This document shows positions 37,164 through 46,600 of a stretch of 64,000 bases of DNA, piece after piece. The stretch comes from a virus. The notes under the pieces are model-generated. The model did no database searches and was not told where the DNA came from. It saw only the letters and a list, made by a program, of their open reading frames with translations. The DNA is taken from the IMG/VR virus record IMGVR_UViG_3300009168_000008, positions 1 to 64,000 of that record. One strand, 5' to 3'. The translations under genes and the position numbers were made by a program. Numbering within the stretch: position 1 is the stretch's first letter; every line of letters starts with the position of its first letter.

Positions 37164-38198
37164 CTACGGACCCGTCTCGAGCGCAGCGACCCGCAGGAGG
37201 ACCTCCTGCAACGTTGCCACGACGATCGGCATCATCCGGCTCACGTCGAGCTGTTGCAGGTCCGGCCCACCGGGGTCGAACTCGTCGTCGGGTGGGAGCA
37301 CGGCGTCCTTCTCGCCGGTGACCGCCTCGGGAACGTAGGGCTGGACCTCGTGGGCGATGAAGCCGTCGAACTCCAAGCCGTCAGCCTTGCCGCGCAGGTG
37401 CTTGGGCAGGAGGGCGGCGAGGCGCTCGGCGGCGTTGACCACCGGGCCGAGGTCGTCCTTGATGCGGTAGTCCGAGGTCGTGTTGTACTTGACGCCTGTC
37501 GTGCCGACCTGGGTGATCGAGCCGATCGTGAGGCCGGTCGCGCTGCGCTGGAAGAGCACGAAGATCGACCCGTCGTTGTCCATCCCGTTGGCGCTGACGT
37601 CGACGTGGCGGGCGATGAAGTTGGCGTACGAGTCCTTGTGGCTGGTGGTCGCGGTGGCCCGGCCGAGCCCGTTGCCAGCGCCGTAGATTTCCCATCCGGC
37701 GACCGCCGGGTTGGGGGCGGCCTTGCCGATCGTCACCATCATCGAGGTCGGGTTGGTGACGGCGATGACCGTGTGGTTGTTGGCCTGGAGGAACAGGTCG
37801 TTGTCGCTCTGGACGTAGAAGTCACCGGAGGCGGCGCGGATCATCCCGTGGAGCTCGCCGTTGCTGTGGTCGTAGAAGGTCACGTGCGGCGTGTTGTTGG
37901 CGTTGGTGACGTAGATGCCCTCGTTGGCGTCGGCGATCACGTCGAGGCGGTCGTTGACCTTGACCTGCGAGTCGAACGTGGCGATGCCGGTGACGTGCGA
38001 GGTGCCCTTGACGACGAGGTTCGAGTTCACCGTCAGGCTGCCGGTGACGGTGCCGCCGGTCGTGTTCAGCTTGCCGACGAGCGAGCTCGTCACGTCGTCG
38101 TCGATGGCGTTGGCGAGCGCCATCATGTCCCCGGCGACGTTGATCGGGTCGCTGTCGAGCGGGTACGGATACGAGCGGGGAGAGGTGCGGCCCGGCAT
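37164..38198 (-). CDS. Tail fibre with S74 intramolecular chaperone domain
   Basis: A 344-residue protein. Middle beta-helix-like repeats (GTVTGSLTVNSNLVVKG) lead to the C-terminal chaperone/peptidase TTSDYRIKDDLGPVVNAAER ... DGFIAHEVQPYVPEAV. This is the S74 auto-cleaving trimerisation domain, where the Ser of TSDYR and the Lys of IKD form the dyad. The N-terminus (LDSDPINVAGD) matches the collar protein's phrase GDPIDVAGDI, a shared attachment motif. Confidence 0.85.
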   Translation of the reverse strand: MPGRTSPRSYPYPLDSDPINVAGDMMALANAIDDDVTSSLVGKLNTTGGTVTGSLTVNSNLVVKGTSHVTGIATFDSQVKVNDRLDVIADANEGIYVTNANNTPHVTFYDHSNGELHGMIRAASGDFYVQSDNDLFLQANNHTVIAVTNPTSMMVTIGKAAPNPAVAGWEIYGAGNGLGRATATTSHKDSYANFIARHVDVSANGMDNDGSIFVLFQRSATGLTIGSITQVGTTGVKYNTTSDYRIKDDLGPVVNAAERLAALLPKHLRGKADGLEFDGFIAHEVQPYVPEAVTGEKDAVLPPDDEFDPGGPDLQQLDVSRMMPIVVATLQEVLLRVAALETGP

Positions 38199-38476
38199 CA
38201 GACCACCGACCTTTCGCTATGGAGGTCGTTCTTCATGGCCTGGCGCTCTTGCTCCTCGGCGTTGATCCACCACTCGGCCACGGCAAGCGTCTGTGGGTCG
38301 GTGACGGTGTTGACGCCCTCGGGCTGTTCCTCGGTCCGCTCGCCGCTGCCGATGAACAGCGCAAGCTCGCGATCGCAGAGGCACTGCTGGCCGGTGGCGA
38401 TGCTCGAGCCCTTGCGCAGCTCGCAGTTGCCGCGCTGGGCCGGGACTCCGACCTCTTGTCCGTATGGGCACTGCAT
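38198..38476 (-). CDS. Small Cys-containing tail-region protein
   Basis: A 92-residue protein starting MQCPYGQEVGVPAQRGNCEL, with GQQCLCD, then an acidic helix. TGATG overlaps on both sides within the fibre operon. Unknown; perhaps a tail chaperone or connector. Confidence 0.65.
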   Translation of the reverse strand: MQCPYGQEVGVPAQRGNCELRKGSSIATGQQCLCDRELALFIGSGERTEEQPEGVNTVTDPQTLAVAEWWINAEEQERQAMKNDLHSERSVV

Positions 38477-39252
38477 CAGGCGGTCCTCTTCCACATGTAG
38501 ACGGAGATGAAGGGTGGGAGCTGTGGCATCGGGGTGCCGCTCCCGGCGCTGCCGGTGGTGCCCGCGGTGGCCGCGCCCGACGATCCGGTGAACGTCGGGA
38601 AGTCGACGGTGTGGGTGTGGTTGACGCTCTGGCCGCCAGAGTTCCCGGAGAAGGCCGGGAGATTGATCGTGGTGGTGTGCGTGTGCCCGGCCTCGGAGTC
38701 CGTGCCGTAGTTCGTCTGGGTGCCGCCGGACGAGCGAGCGAGCAGGCCGTTGGACAGCGCCGTCGGGATGTTGCTGGCGGTGACGTTGTGGGTGTGGGCA
38801 GCGCTGGTCGAGCTCGTCGTCGCCGCGCTGGCGGCGTGGTCGTGAGCGATCGAGTGGACGTGGCTGACGTCCGCCCCGCCGGTCGCCCCGGCCGGGTGGT
38901 TGTGGTCGATCGGGTGGGTGTGGGCGTACCCGGGATGGGTATGCGCCGGGAGCTCGGCGATGGTGATGGCGTGGGTCTTCTCGCCGCCAGTGAGCTCGGG
39001 GATGGCGATCGGTGGGTCGGCCGAGTCGACGCCGATGAGCATTCGCCCGGTGCCGAAGGCCACCCACGTTCCGCCGAAGATGCCCGCCGGGTTGGCGGAG
39101 AGGACGCTGATGTAGATCGAGCCGACCGGATAGGCAGAGCGCGCCGCGGCACCGTCGATCGCCGTTGCGAGGCGTTGGATGTCTCCGGCGACGTCGATGG
39201 GATCCCCGCCCACCGGATACGGCAGGCCGAGATTGGGTGTGGTCGCTGGCAT
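38476..39252 (-). CDS. Phage tail collar protein, His-rich
   Basis: A 258-residue protein. AYPVGSIYISVLSANPAGIF, then WVAFGTGRMLIGVD, is the tail-collar signature; numerous HTH/HNH/HTHT motifs follow (AHTHPGYAHTHPIDHNHP), as in T4 gp12-type and microcystin-dependent-like tail fibres that bind metal along a trimer axis. AGGAGG precedes its ATG. Confidence 0.85.
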   Translation of the reverse strand: MPATTPNLGLPYPVGGDPIDVAGDIQRLATAIDGAAARSAYPVGSIYISVLSANPAGIFGGTWVAFGTGRMLIGVDSADPPIAIPELTGGEKTHAITIAELPAHTHPGYAHTHPIDHNHPAGATGGADVSHVHSIAHDHAASAATTSSTSAAHTHNVTASNIPTALSNGLLARSSGGTQTNYGTDSEAGHTHTTTINLPAFSGNSGGQSVNHTHTVDFPTFTGSSGAATAGTTGSAGSGTPMPQLPPFISVYMWKRTA

Positions 39253-39286
39253 CAGCGAGTCCTCCTGGTCGTGTGAACCATAGTGG

Positions 39287-40726
39287 TCATGGCGTCGCGG
39301 CCAGAGCCTTCTGCTCGTCGTAGGTGGCCGGGTAGTCGAACGCCGGAGCCGTCCCGGCTGGCCCGGTCGGTCCGGTAGGCCCCGCGGGACCGGGCACGGT
39401 GGAGGCTGGGCCTGTGGCCCCGACTGCGCCCGGTGCTCCGGTGGGGCCGGTCGGCCCGGTCGCTCCCGCCGTTCCTGGCGCACCCGTCGCGCCTGCCGTT
39501 CCCGGTGCCCCGGTGGGTCCGGTCGGGCCTGCGGGGCCTTGCGCGCCGGCGGTTCCTGGCGCACCCGTCGCGCCGGTCGGGCCGATCGCGCCAGCGGCCC
39601 CGGGTGCTCCGGTCGCTCCTGTGGCTCCCGTCGGGCCGGTTGGTCCGGCGATTCCCTGAGCCCCCGCCGTACCAGTGGGGCCAGTGGCACCGGTCGGGCC
39701 GGGCACCGTCGAAGCGGCACCAGTCGGTCCGGTAGGTCCGGGCACGACCGACGCTGCTCCGGTCGGCCCCGTGGGGCCTGGGACGGTCGACGCCGCGCCG
39801 GTTGGGCCGGTGGGGCCGGGGACCGTGCTCGCCGCGCCCGTGGGACCAGTCGGACCCGTCGGGCCGATGCCACCGGCCGCGCCCGGAGCACCCGTGGGCC
39901 CGGTGGGTCCGGGGACGACAGAGGCTGCGCCGGTCGCGCCCGTGGGCCCGATCGGACCTTGGTCTCCTTGCGCCCCGGTCAGGCCGATGGGTCCGGTCGC
40001 GCCGGTCGCCCCGACCACGCCCTGCGGTCCCGTCGCACCGGTCGGGCCGATGCCTCCGGTGGGTCCAGTCGGGCCGGGGACGATCGAGTCGGCACCGGTC
40101 AGGCCGATGGGGCCGGTCGGACCAACGGCACCCGTCGCCCCGGTGAGTCCGGTCGCGCCCGTCGGACCAGTCGGGCCGGTCGGGCCGCGGATCGCACCGA
40201 CGTCGACCCAGGCCGTGCCGTTCCACACCCAGCCGTGGCCGGTGTCGTTGGAGATCCACATGTCGCCGGGGTTGCCGGTCGGCGGCAGGCCAGCGGGAGC
40301 AGCGGGCACCGAGCCGACGATGGTGACACCGGTCCCGGCCGCGCCCGTCTCGCCGGTCGGGCCGGTCGGTCCCACGGCCCCTGTTGCGCCCGTCGCACCC
40401 GTCGCGCCGGTTGGCCCTGCCGGTCCTGCCGGGCCGGTCGGTCCCGGGACGATGGAAGCGGCACCGGTCGCTCCGGTCGGTCCGGGTACGGTGCTGGCCG
40501 CACCCGTGGGGCCGGTCAATCCTGTCGGCCCTGTTGCGCCGGTCGGCCCCACGGGACCAGTTGGCCCGGCGGGGCCAGCGCCACCGGTTGCGCCAGTCGC
40601 ACCCGCCGGACCCGCCACCCCGGTCGCGCCCGTGGGGCCAGCGGCCCCGGTCGGACCTGTGGGTCCGGTCGCCCCGCCCGATGCCGGAACCCACTGCCCG
40701 TTGACTCTGGCGTACAGGGTTCCCAT
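39287..40726 (-). CDS. Collagen-like tail fibre protein
   Basis: A 479-residue protein. A short N-terminal domain ([18 protein letters not shown]) is followed by about 430 residues of Gly-X-Y, largely [14 protein letters not shown] with [10 protein letters not shown] units, interrupted by one globular insert around [19 protein letters not shown], and a short C-terminal cap. It likely forms a trimeric triple-helical fibre. Gly-rich repeats make this gene prone to length variation. Confidence 0.85.
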   Translation of the reverse strand: MGTLYARVNGQWVPASGGATGPTGPTGAAGPTGATGVAGPAGATGATGGAGPAGPTGPVGPTGATGPTGLTGPTGAASTVPGPTGATGAASIVPGPTGPAGPAGPTGATGATGATGAVGPTGPTGETGAAGTGVTIVGSVPAAPAGLPPTGNPGDMWISNDTGHGWVWNGTAWVDVGAIRGPTGPTGPTGATGLTGATGAVGPTGPIGLTGADSIVPGPTGPTGGIGPTGATGPQGVVGATGATGPIGLTGAQGDQGPIGPTGATGAASVVPGPTGPTGAPGAAGGIGPTGPTGPTGAASTVPGPTGPTGAASTVPGPTGPTGAASVVPGPTGPTGAASTVPGPTGATGPTGTAGAQGIAGPTGPTGATGATGAPGAAGAIGPTGATGAPGTAGAQGPAGPTGPTGAPGTAGATGAPGTAGATGPTGPTGAPGAVGATGPASTVPGPAGPTGPTGPAGTAPAFDYPATYDEQKALAATP

Positions 40727-40757
40727 CAGGCTCTCCCTCGGTCCCGGTCAGTCTTGC

Positions 40758-40940
40758 TCACGGCTGGTACCACAGCTCGACGTTGGGGTCGGTAGGCGGG
40801 GTGGGGCCGATCCACACCTCGTTGACCGAGCCGCCGCCGCCTCCGCCACCGCCCATGGCGCGCCGCTCCTGCTGGGTCAGCCGCTTGTCGAAGTCCTTCA
40901 ACAGCCCGGTCATGGTCTCGCGGTCGACGCCGTTCCTCAT
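40758..40940 (-). CDS. Small Gly-rich fibre-associated protein
   Basis: A 60-residue protein: helical start (RETMTGLLKDFDKRLTQQER), eight-Gly run, and end NVELWYQP that matches the terminal FELWYQP of the collagen-like protein at 50517. This suggests a shared fibre-attachment tail. ATGA overlap upstream. Confidence 0.65.
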   Translation of the reverse strand: MRNGVDRETMTGLLKDFDKRLTQQERRAMGGGGGGGGSVNEVWIGPTPPTDPNVELWYQP

Positions 40941-42046
40941 GGCAGAGTCCCCGGCGGGAGGTCGGCGACCGAGCCCGGCGCAGCCACCGCGGTGAAGTTG
41001 ACGACCTCGCCCTTCGGTGCCGTCTCTTCGACGCGCACCTCGTGGAGGCGGTGCCACTCGCTGACCTTGCGGCACATCCGCGTGGCCACGGCGAGGAACC
41101 AGGCTCCGGGGATCATGTCCGGGATGGTCCACGGCGCGCCGGGGAGCAGCGTCGTGTTGGCCGGGATGACGATGGCCACCGGGGCGGGCGAACGGTCGGC
41201 GATGTTGCGCGCCGCCGTCTTGCTCCACGAGGCGATCTCGGCGGCGTCGGGCGCGGAGAGGTCGGAGTCGTCGAGGTTGGTGATCAGCCAGTCGATGTCG
41301 CCGTAGAGGTCGAGCATCGTCTGCGGCGCGCTGGCCGTGCCGGCGTAGCCCTCGGTGTTGGAGACGAAGCCCTGGGTCGCGGCCTGGTTGCCGTACTCGA
41401 CGATGCGCGGGAACTGCGACAGGTGATCGTCGTGCAGCGTCGGGATGATCTTCCAGCGCAGGTGGACGTCCCAGTAGTAGATGTCACGATTGACCACCGT
41501 GTAGTCGGTGCCGTTGTCCTCGGCGTACTTGTCGAAGTCCTCCCAGGTGTAGTACTGGAACGCCCCCACCTTGCGGGTGGTCGATGGCTCGTCCTCGTGG
41601 CGCACCGGGTGGAGGTGCGGGACCATCTTCCACGGGTCGCTGTTGCGGGCGTAGGTCTGCGAGCGCATCAGCCAGTCCATCCGGTCGAGCACGTTGCCGA
41701 TGTTCGGGTAGCTCTGGTCGTAGCCCGTCCGCAGCACCGTGCGCTTGGCCACCCAGAGCATGTCCTCGGCGTAGACCTTCACGTTGTCCCACTCGTACTC
41801 GATGCGGGTGATCGGCCCCTGCCAGACCTCCACGCCGTCGCGCTCGATGTGGAGCTCGTGGAGGATCGTGCGCAGATCGCCGAGCAGGTCGCAGCAGTTC
41901 GTCGTGCCGACGGCGACGTAGCCCTCGGAGATGTTGTCGCGGATGCGGTTCCAGCGCACCGCCGTCGCCGGGGTCAACTCCCCGATCAGCGGCGAGCCAC
42001 CGCGCCCGTAGACGAAGGCGCGATGCCTCCCGCAGGTGAACGCCAC
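40937..42046 (-). CDS. Minor tail protein, siphovirus Gp37-like
   Basis: A 369-residue protein. VRWNRIRDNISEGYVAVG, HIERDGVEVWQGPITRIEY and the following Trp-rich region match the ReqiPepy6 Gp37-like family, a baseplate-hub component after distal tail proteins. It sits downstream of the tape measure as expected. Confidence 0.8.
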   Translation of the reverse strand: MAFTCGRHRAFVYGRGGSPLIGELTPATAVRWNRIRDNISEGYVAVGTTNCCDLLGDLRTILHELHIERDGVEVWQGPITRIEYEWDNVKVYAEDMLWVAKRTVLRTGYDQSYPNIGNVLDRMDWLMRSQTYARNSDPWKMVPHLHPVRHEDEPSTTRKVGAFQYYTWEDFDKYAEDNGTDYTVVNRDIYYWDVHLRWKIIPTLHDDHLSQFPRIVEYGNQAATQGFVSNTEGYAGTASAPQTMLDLYGDIDWLITNLDDSDLSAPDAAEIASWSKTAARNIADRSPAPVAIVIPANTTLLPGAPWTIPDMIPGAWFLAVATRMCRKVSEWHRLHEVRVEETAPKGEVVNFTAVAAPGSVADLPPGTLP

Positions 42047-42047
42047 G

Positions 42048-42428
42048 TCACGCGCTCATCGCTTGCAAGGACACCTCGACCATCACGTCGACGGCGAGGG
42101 TTGGGTCTTGATCGAGGGTCAGCCGGTAGGTGCCGCGCGGGATCACCAGCGCCTCCGGCCGACCACCGTCGTAGGACTGGACGTAGTTGTGCAGGCGTCG
42201 CGCCTCGCCGTTGGCGTGCCCGGTGACGACGTTGCCCTCGATGTCGAGGAAAGCCCCGGCCGGGAGGCGTGGGACGATCCACCCGGCGACGAGGCTCTGG
42301 CCCTTCCACAGTCCGATCCGCAGTCGCCCCGCGCCGTCGTGGGCGAGCAGGCGGATGCGCGGGATCACCTCGTCGAAGATGACCACCCGGTCGGTGTCGA
42401 TGATCCGCTCGTCGCGCAGCCACCTCAT
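42048..42428 (-). CDS. Minor tail protein, small
   Basis: A 126-residue beta-rich protein (RLRIGLWKGQSLVAGWIVPR) between two minor tail genes; ATGA overlap with the upstream gene. Probably a baseplate component. Confidence 0.65.
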   Translation of the reverse strand: MRWLRDERIIDTDRVVIFDEVIPRIRLLAHDGAGRLRIGLWKGQSLVAGWIVPRLPAGAFLDIEGNVVTGHANGEARRLHNYVQSYDGGRPEALVIPRGTYRLTLDQDPTLAVDVMVEVSLQAMSA

Positions 42429-43594
42429 CCGGGCACCAACTCGGGCAGCGCCCACGGGTCGTGGTACGGAGTGGGGACGGGTGGGGGCGGATCGTCGATC
42501 AGCATCTCGCCGTGCATCAGCCCGACGTTGGGGATGACGTAGGGCAGTGAGTACTGCACGGGATCGGCGCAGACGATGGTGAACTCGACCTCGGCCATCG
42601 CCCCGCCCGAGTGCATCGCCGGGTGTTGGAGGATCGTCGGGCCCTCGGTGACGCGCACGTTCTTGAACTGCCGCACGTACGGCACGACGCAGGCCTCGGC
42701 GCAACAGGACCACGGCGGCGGGCCACTCTTCAGCGTGTAGTAGTGGTTCGGCCAGGCGCACCACTCGTCGGACTCGGGTGGTGGCCCGACCTTGATGTCA
42801 CCGTACGTGACCGGCCAGTAGTCCGGATTGCAGGCCGGCTCCGTTCGCAGCTCCAGGTAGTTCTCGGCCCAGCACGGTCCGGCCTCGGAGGCGACCCACG
42901 GGGGTGGGCCGGTGTCGAGGCGGAAGTACGTCTCGGGCCACATCGACCACTCGCTGTCGTCGGGTGGTCCCTCCTTGATGTCCCCGTACGTGTCGGGCCA
43001 GTAGTCGGGATCGCACGCCGGTTCCAGGCGGAGCTCGCGGTAGTTGACCGCCCAGCACGGGTTGGGCCGCGGCGAGGTCTCCTGCTGACACACGCACGGG
43101 CAGCAGTCGAAGAAGGTCATCGGGTCGCCCTCGCACAGACTGACGAACGTGGCGTACTGCGCCCGCAGCCACGTGAGCCCGTACTGCAGAGCGCACTCGT
43201 CGAGGGCGATGGCGATGGCGCGCACGACGAGCGTGCGCGGGCCCATGTACGTCGGGCCGATGACGCCGCCGCCGGTGAGCCCCATCGTCACCGACGCCTG
43301 GCGGGTGGAGTTCTCCGCGCCCGTCACCTCGATGCCGATGACGCCGAGGAACCCGCCGGAGTCGGGGTTGGCCGCGGTGTACCACGGAGCGGGGTCGGCG
43401 ACCGGGGAGACGAAGCCACCAGCCGAGCCGGGCATGATGATCAGTGCTTCGGGGCAGGTGTCGCACTCGTTGAGCCAGCAGATGCCGGCGTTCTCGGCGT
43501 AGGAGTAGGCGCGCTGGTTGTTGACGATCTCGTGGAGTTGCTGCCCGGCCATGAACGGGTCCTCGGTGCCGATGGTGATATAGCCGGGGTACAC
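42425..43594 (-). CDS. Minor tail protein with internal tandem duplication
   Basis: A 389-residue protein. It starts like a distal tail protein (TIGTEDPFMAGQQLHEIVNN) and is Cys-rich. Residues about 182-305 contain two copies of a 60-residue unit (EPACDPDYWPDTYGDIKEGP and EPACNPDYWPVTYGDIKVGP) inserted before the C-terminal tail-type region. First gene after the tape measure, thus the distal tail/baseplate position. GTG start. Confidence 0.75.
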   Translation of the reverse strand: MYPGYITIGTEDPFMAGQQLHEIVNNQRAYSYAENAGICWLNECDTCPEALIIMPGSAGGFVSPVADPAPWYTAANPDSGGFLGVIGIEVTGAENSTRQASVTMGLTGGGVIGPTYMGPRTLVVRAIAIALDECALQYGLTWLRAQYATFVSLCEGDPMTFFDCCPCVCQQETSPRPNPCWAVNYRELRLEPACDPDYWPDTYGDIKEGPPDDSEWSMWPETYFRLDTGPPPWVASEAGPCWAENYLELRTEPACNPDYWPVTYGDIKVGPPPESDEWCAWPNHYYTLKSGPPPWSCCAEACVVPYVRQFKNVRVTEGPTILQHPAMHSGGAMAEVEFTIVCADPVQYSLPYVIPNVGLMHGEMLIDDPPPPVPTPYHDPWALPELVPG

Positions 43595-43602
43595 GGTTCC
43601 TC

Positions 43603-46600
43603 CTAGCCGACCATCGCCGCGGCGCGGTTGAGGGTCTGCACGGCAACGGCCTCGGGGTCGGCGCTCGTCAAGGTGAAGTACTGGTTGATCGGGCGCGGCA
43701 TCCGCGACACGTTGCCCTCGGTACGCGCCGGGTGCTCGCCGCGCAGCAGTGCCGCCATCTCGCGGACCTCGGGGCTGACCCGGTTGAGCGGAAGCTGCAA
43801 CGGGATGATCGCCTCGGCCAGCCCGCGCTCGCCGACGTGGACCATCTGGTCGCCGGAGACGATGCGCCCGGCCATCGCGTCGACGGTGGAGTTGCGGGTG
43901 ACGGCATTGGTGGTGATGGTGACCGTGCGGTCGCGTGTCGCCATCAGGTTCGCCTGCACGTTGTCGATCTGCTGCATCACCAGCGCGTAGCCGTCGAGCT
44001 TGACCTTCGGCGAGGCGACCATGCCGCTGAGCCCGAGCATCTCGCGCTGGAGGGTGTCGAGCTTGGTCTTCACGCCGTCGTAGTCGGTGACGTTGATCGT
44101 CGGGTCGACGACCTTGTCGTTGATGGCGTCGAGCTGCTGGCCGACCACTCCGAGCGCCTGGATCACTGTGACGTAGGTGCTGATCTGGACGATGGGGTCG
44201 GCCACCTTCTTGCCGAGGGTGTCGACGTCTCCGCTCACGCCCTCCACCTTGGTCTTGGCGTCGGCCACCCCCTGAACCTCGACGCCCGGCTTGACCTTCT
44301 TGTCGTCGAGGTTGTCGAGGTCAGTGCTCGTCTGCTGCACGGCAGCAGCGGCCGGGGCAACGCCCTCGGTGCTGACGTAGGGGTTTGCCTCGTCCTCGTC
44401 GAGCACCTGCATCTGAGCGTGGATCGCCGCCCCATGTTCCTCCGCCGGGGTGATCCCGTCGATGAACACGTACGGGCGCGCCTCGACTCCATCCAGCTCG
44501 TCGGCGTCCATCTTGGCGGCGCGGAACTTCTCGCTCGCCGCGACGATCTCGGTGGTGACGACCTGGGGCTCGATGTGCGTGCCGTTGACCTCGTTGATCA
44601 GATCGATGAACTCCTGGCTGGTGACGAGCGCCGGATTGAGACCCAGCTGCTCGAACTCGGTGATGACCGGATTGCCGGCGTCGTCGTAGAGCACCGTCAG
44701 GTCCTCGACGTTGAGCATCGCGTCGAGCAGGCCCGGGTTGCGGACGATCGTCTCCATCGACTCCGGCGTGCCGAGCAGGGTGTCGATGTAGTCCGACGCC
44801 GCCTCCTCGCTGAGCCCGAAGCCGACGAGGTTGTCCTGCATCTGGTCGCGCATCGACTGCATGTTGTTGGTGATCTCGGTGACGCCCAGGCCACCCTCGA
44901 TGCCCGCTTTGCCGACGCCGATGATCTGGTCGGCCATCTCGAAGGCCACGTCTTGGAGGGCGCGCCCGGCCTCGTTGGCGAGGTTGAATCCGGTGGCGAT
45001 GTGGTCGTTGGCGTCGACCACGTTGTTGCTGGCGTCGACGACCCGCTCCGACCAGCCTTCCATCGTCTCGGAGTTCTCGTCGGCCTTGCCGGTCACCCCG
45101 TCCATCAGGTCGATCATCTTGTCGAGCGTTTCCTCGGCGGCGGCGTTCGCCTCCGGCCAGTTCTGCTGAACGCCGAACAGCGTGTCGTAGACGTCCTGGA
45201 AGTCGGAGCCCGCGTCGGCGGCGTCGCGCACCTTGTCGCCGAGGTCGGCGAAGCTCTCGGTGACGTCGCTGGGGATGCCGAAATCGTTGCGGATGGCGAT
45301 CCCGGCCGCCCTGCGCAGCTCCTCGGTCAGGCGCTGTTCGGCCTCCCATGCATCCATCGCCGCGTCGCGCTCCTCCTTGCGCGCTGCGGCCAGTTCCTCG
45401 GCGGCGAGCTCGGCGTTGCTGGACTCGGCGGTGAGGCCGAACATCCCATCGGAGTACTTGTTGGTGGCGTCGGCCGCGGCGTCGGTGGAGTCGATGACGC
45501 CATCGGTGATGTCCATGTACTCGTCGAACAGAGCGACTGCGCCAACGCCGGTGTCGATGATCTGGTCGAGCGTCGGCACGAGACCGAGGTTCGTGCGCGC
45601 CAGTTCGAGGTTGGCCAGAGAGGCGTCGTTGAGCGTCCTGGCGTGATCGATCGCCTGCGTGGCGACGGCGGTCATGTCGATCTTGCCCGCCGTCTCCTGG
45701 AGGTTCCACATCGACTCGGTCGTGGCGTCGAACTCTTCGCGGGAGATGCCGGCGGCCGTGGCGGCGTCTCCGAAGGTCGCCCATAGGCGGTCCTGTGTTT
45801 CGTCCAGACTCTTGCCCGCGGTGTTCAGGTTGGCGAGTTGGGAGCCGAGGTTGTGGAAGCCGTCACCGGCGAGGTCGGTCGAACCGCGCAGCTCCTCCAT
45901 CTTGTCGGCGGCGTCGGAGCTGTCGCCCTGGAAGGCCTCGACGATCGAGCGGGCGTCGTCCATCGTCTGGTTCAGTGGCTTCATCGCCTCGCGCAACTCG
46001 GTCGACTGGTCGCCGGTGTTGGCGAGGGCGTCGTTCCACACCGCCGTCGACGCGGCGAGATCGCCGACGACGTGGTCGGCCGACTGGAACGTGGTCAACC
46101 CCGCTTCCAACGACGAGACCAGGGCGTCGATGTTCTTCTGCCCCTGATCGGTGTCGCCGGAGAAGTGCTCCCACAGGAACAGCCCGGCCGACAGGGCGAT
46201 GTTGAGCCCGGCGATCCAGCCGGTACCGATGCCGATGCTCTTCATGGCGTCGTTGAGCGGACCCATCAGCTTCGTCACCACGATGACCTGACCGGCGAAC
46301 TCCTTCATCGGGGCGGGCAGATGCTGGAACTGCTCGGACAGGAAGCCGAGCACCTGCACCGTGTTGGAAATGCCCTGGCCGATGTTCAGGTCGGAGAGCG
46401 CGCCGAGGAATTGGGCGATGCCGGGCAGGGCGTCGGCGATCTGCTGCGTCATCGTGCCGAAGTCGTTGCCCTTGTCGCCGGTGAGGATCTCCCAGGCTTC
46501 CTTCAGGCTCTGCACGATCGGGTCGAGGTCGATGATCGCCTGCTGGCCCTTCTCGAAGAACTCGGTCAGCGAGTCCTTGCCCTTGCCGCTCTCGAGGAAC

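Noticed and set aside
36513-38510. 665-codon plus-strand open frame opposite tail fibre genes
   Set aside because: Antisense shadow; the minus strand encodes S74 and appendage proteins with clear motifs.
39675-41306. 543-codon Pro/Val-rich plus-strand frame
   Set aside because: Complement of collagen-like repeats, giving GPVGPVAP artefacts; the minus strand has the start, linker and cap of a real fibre protein.
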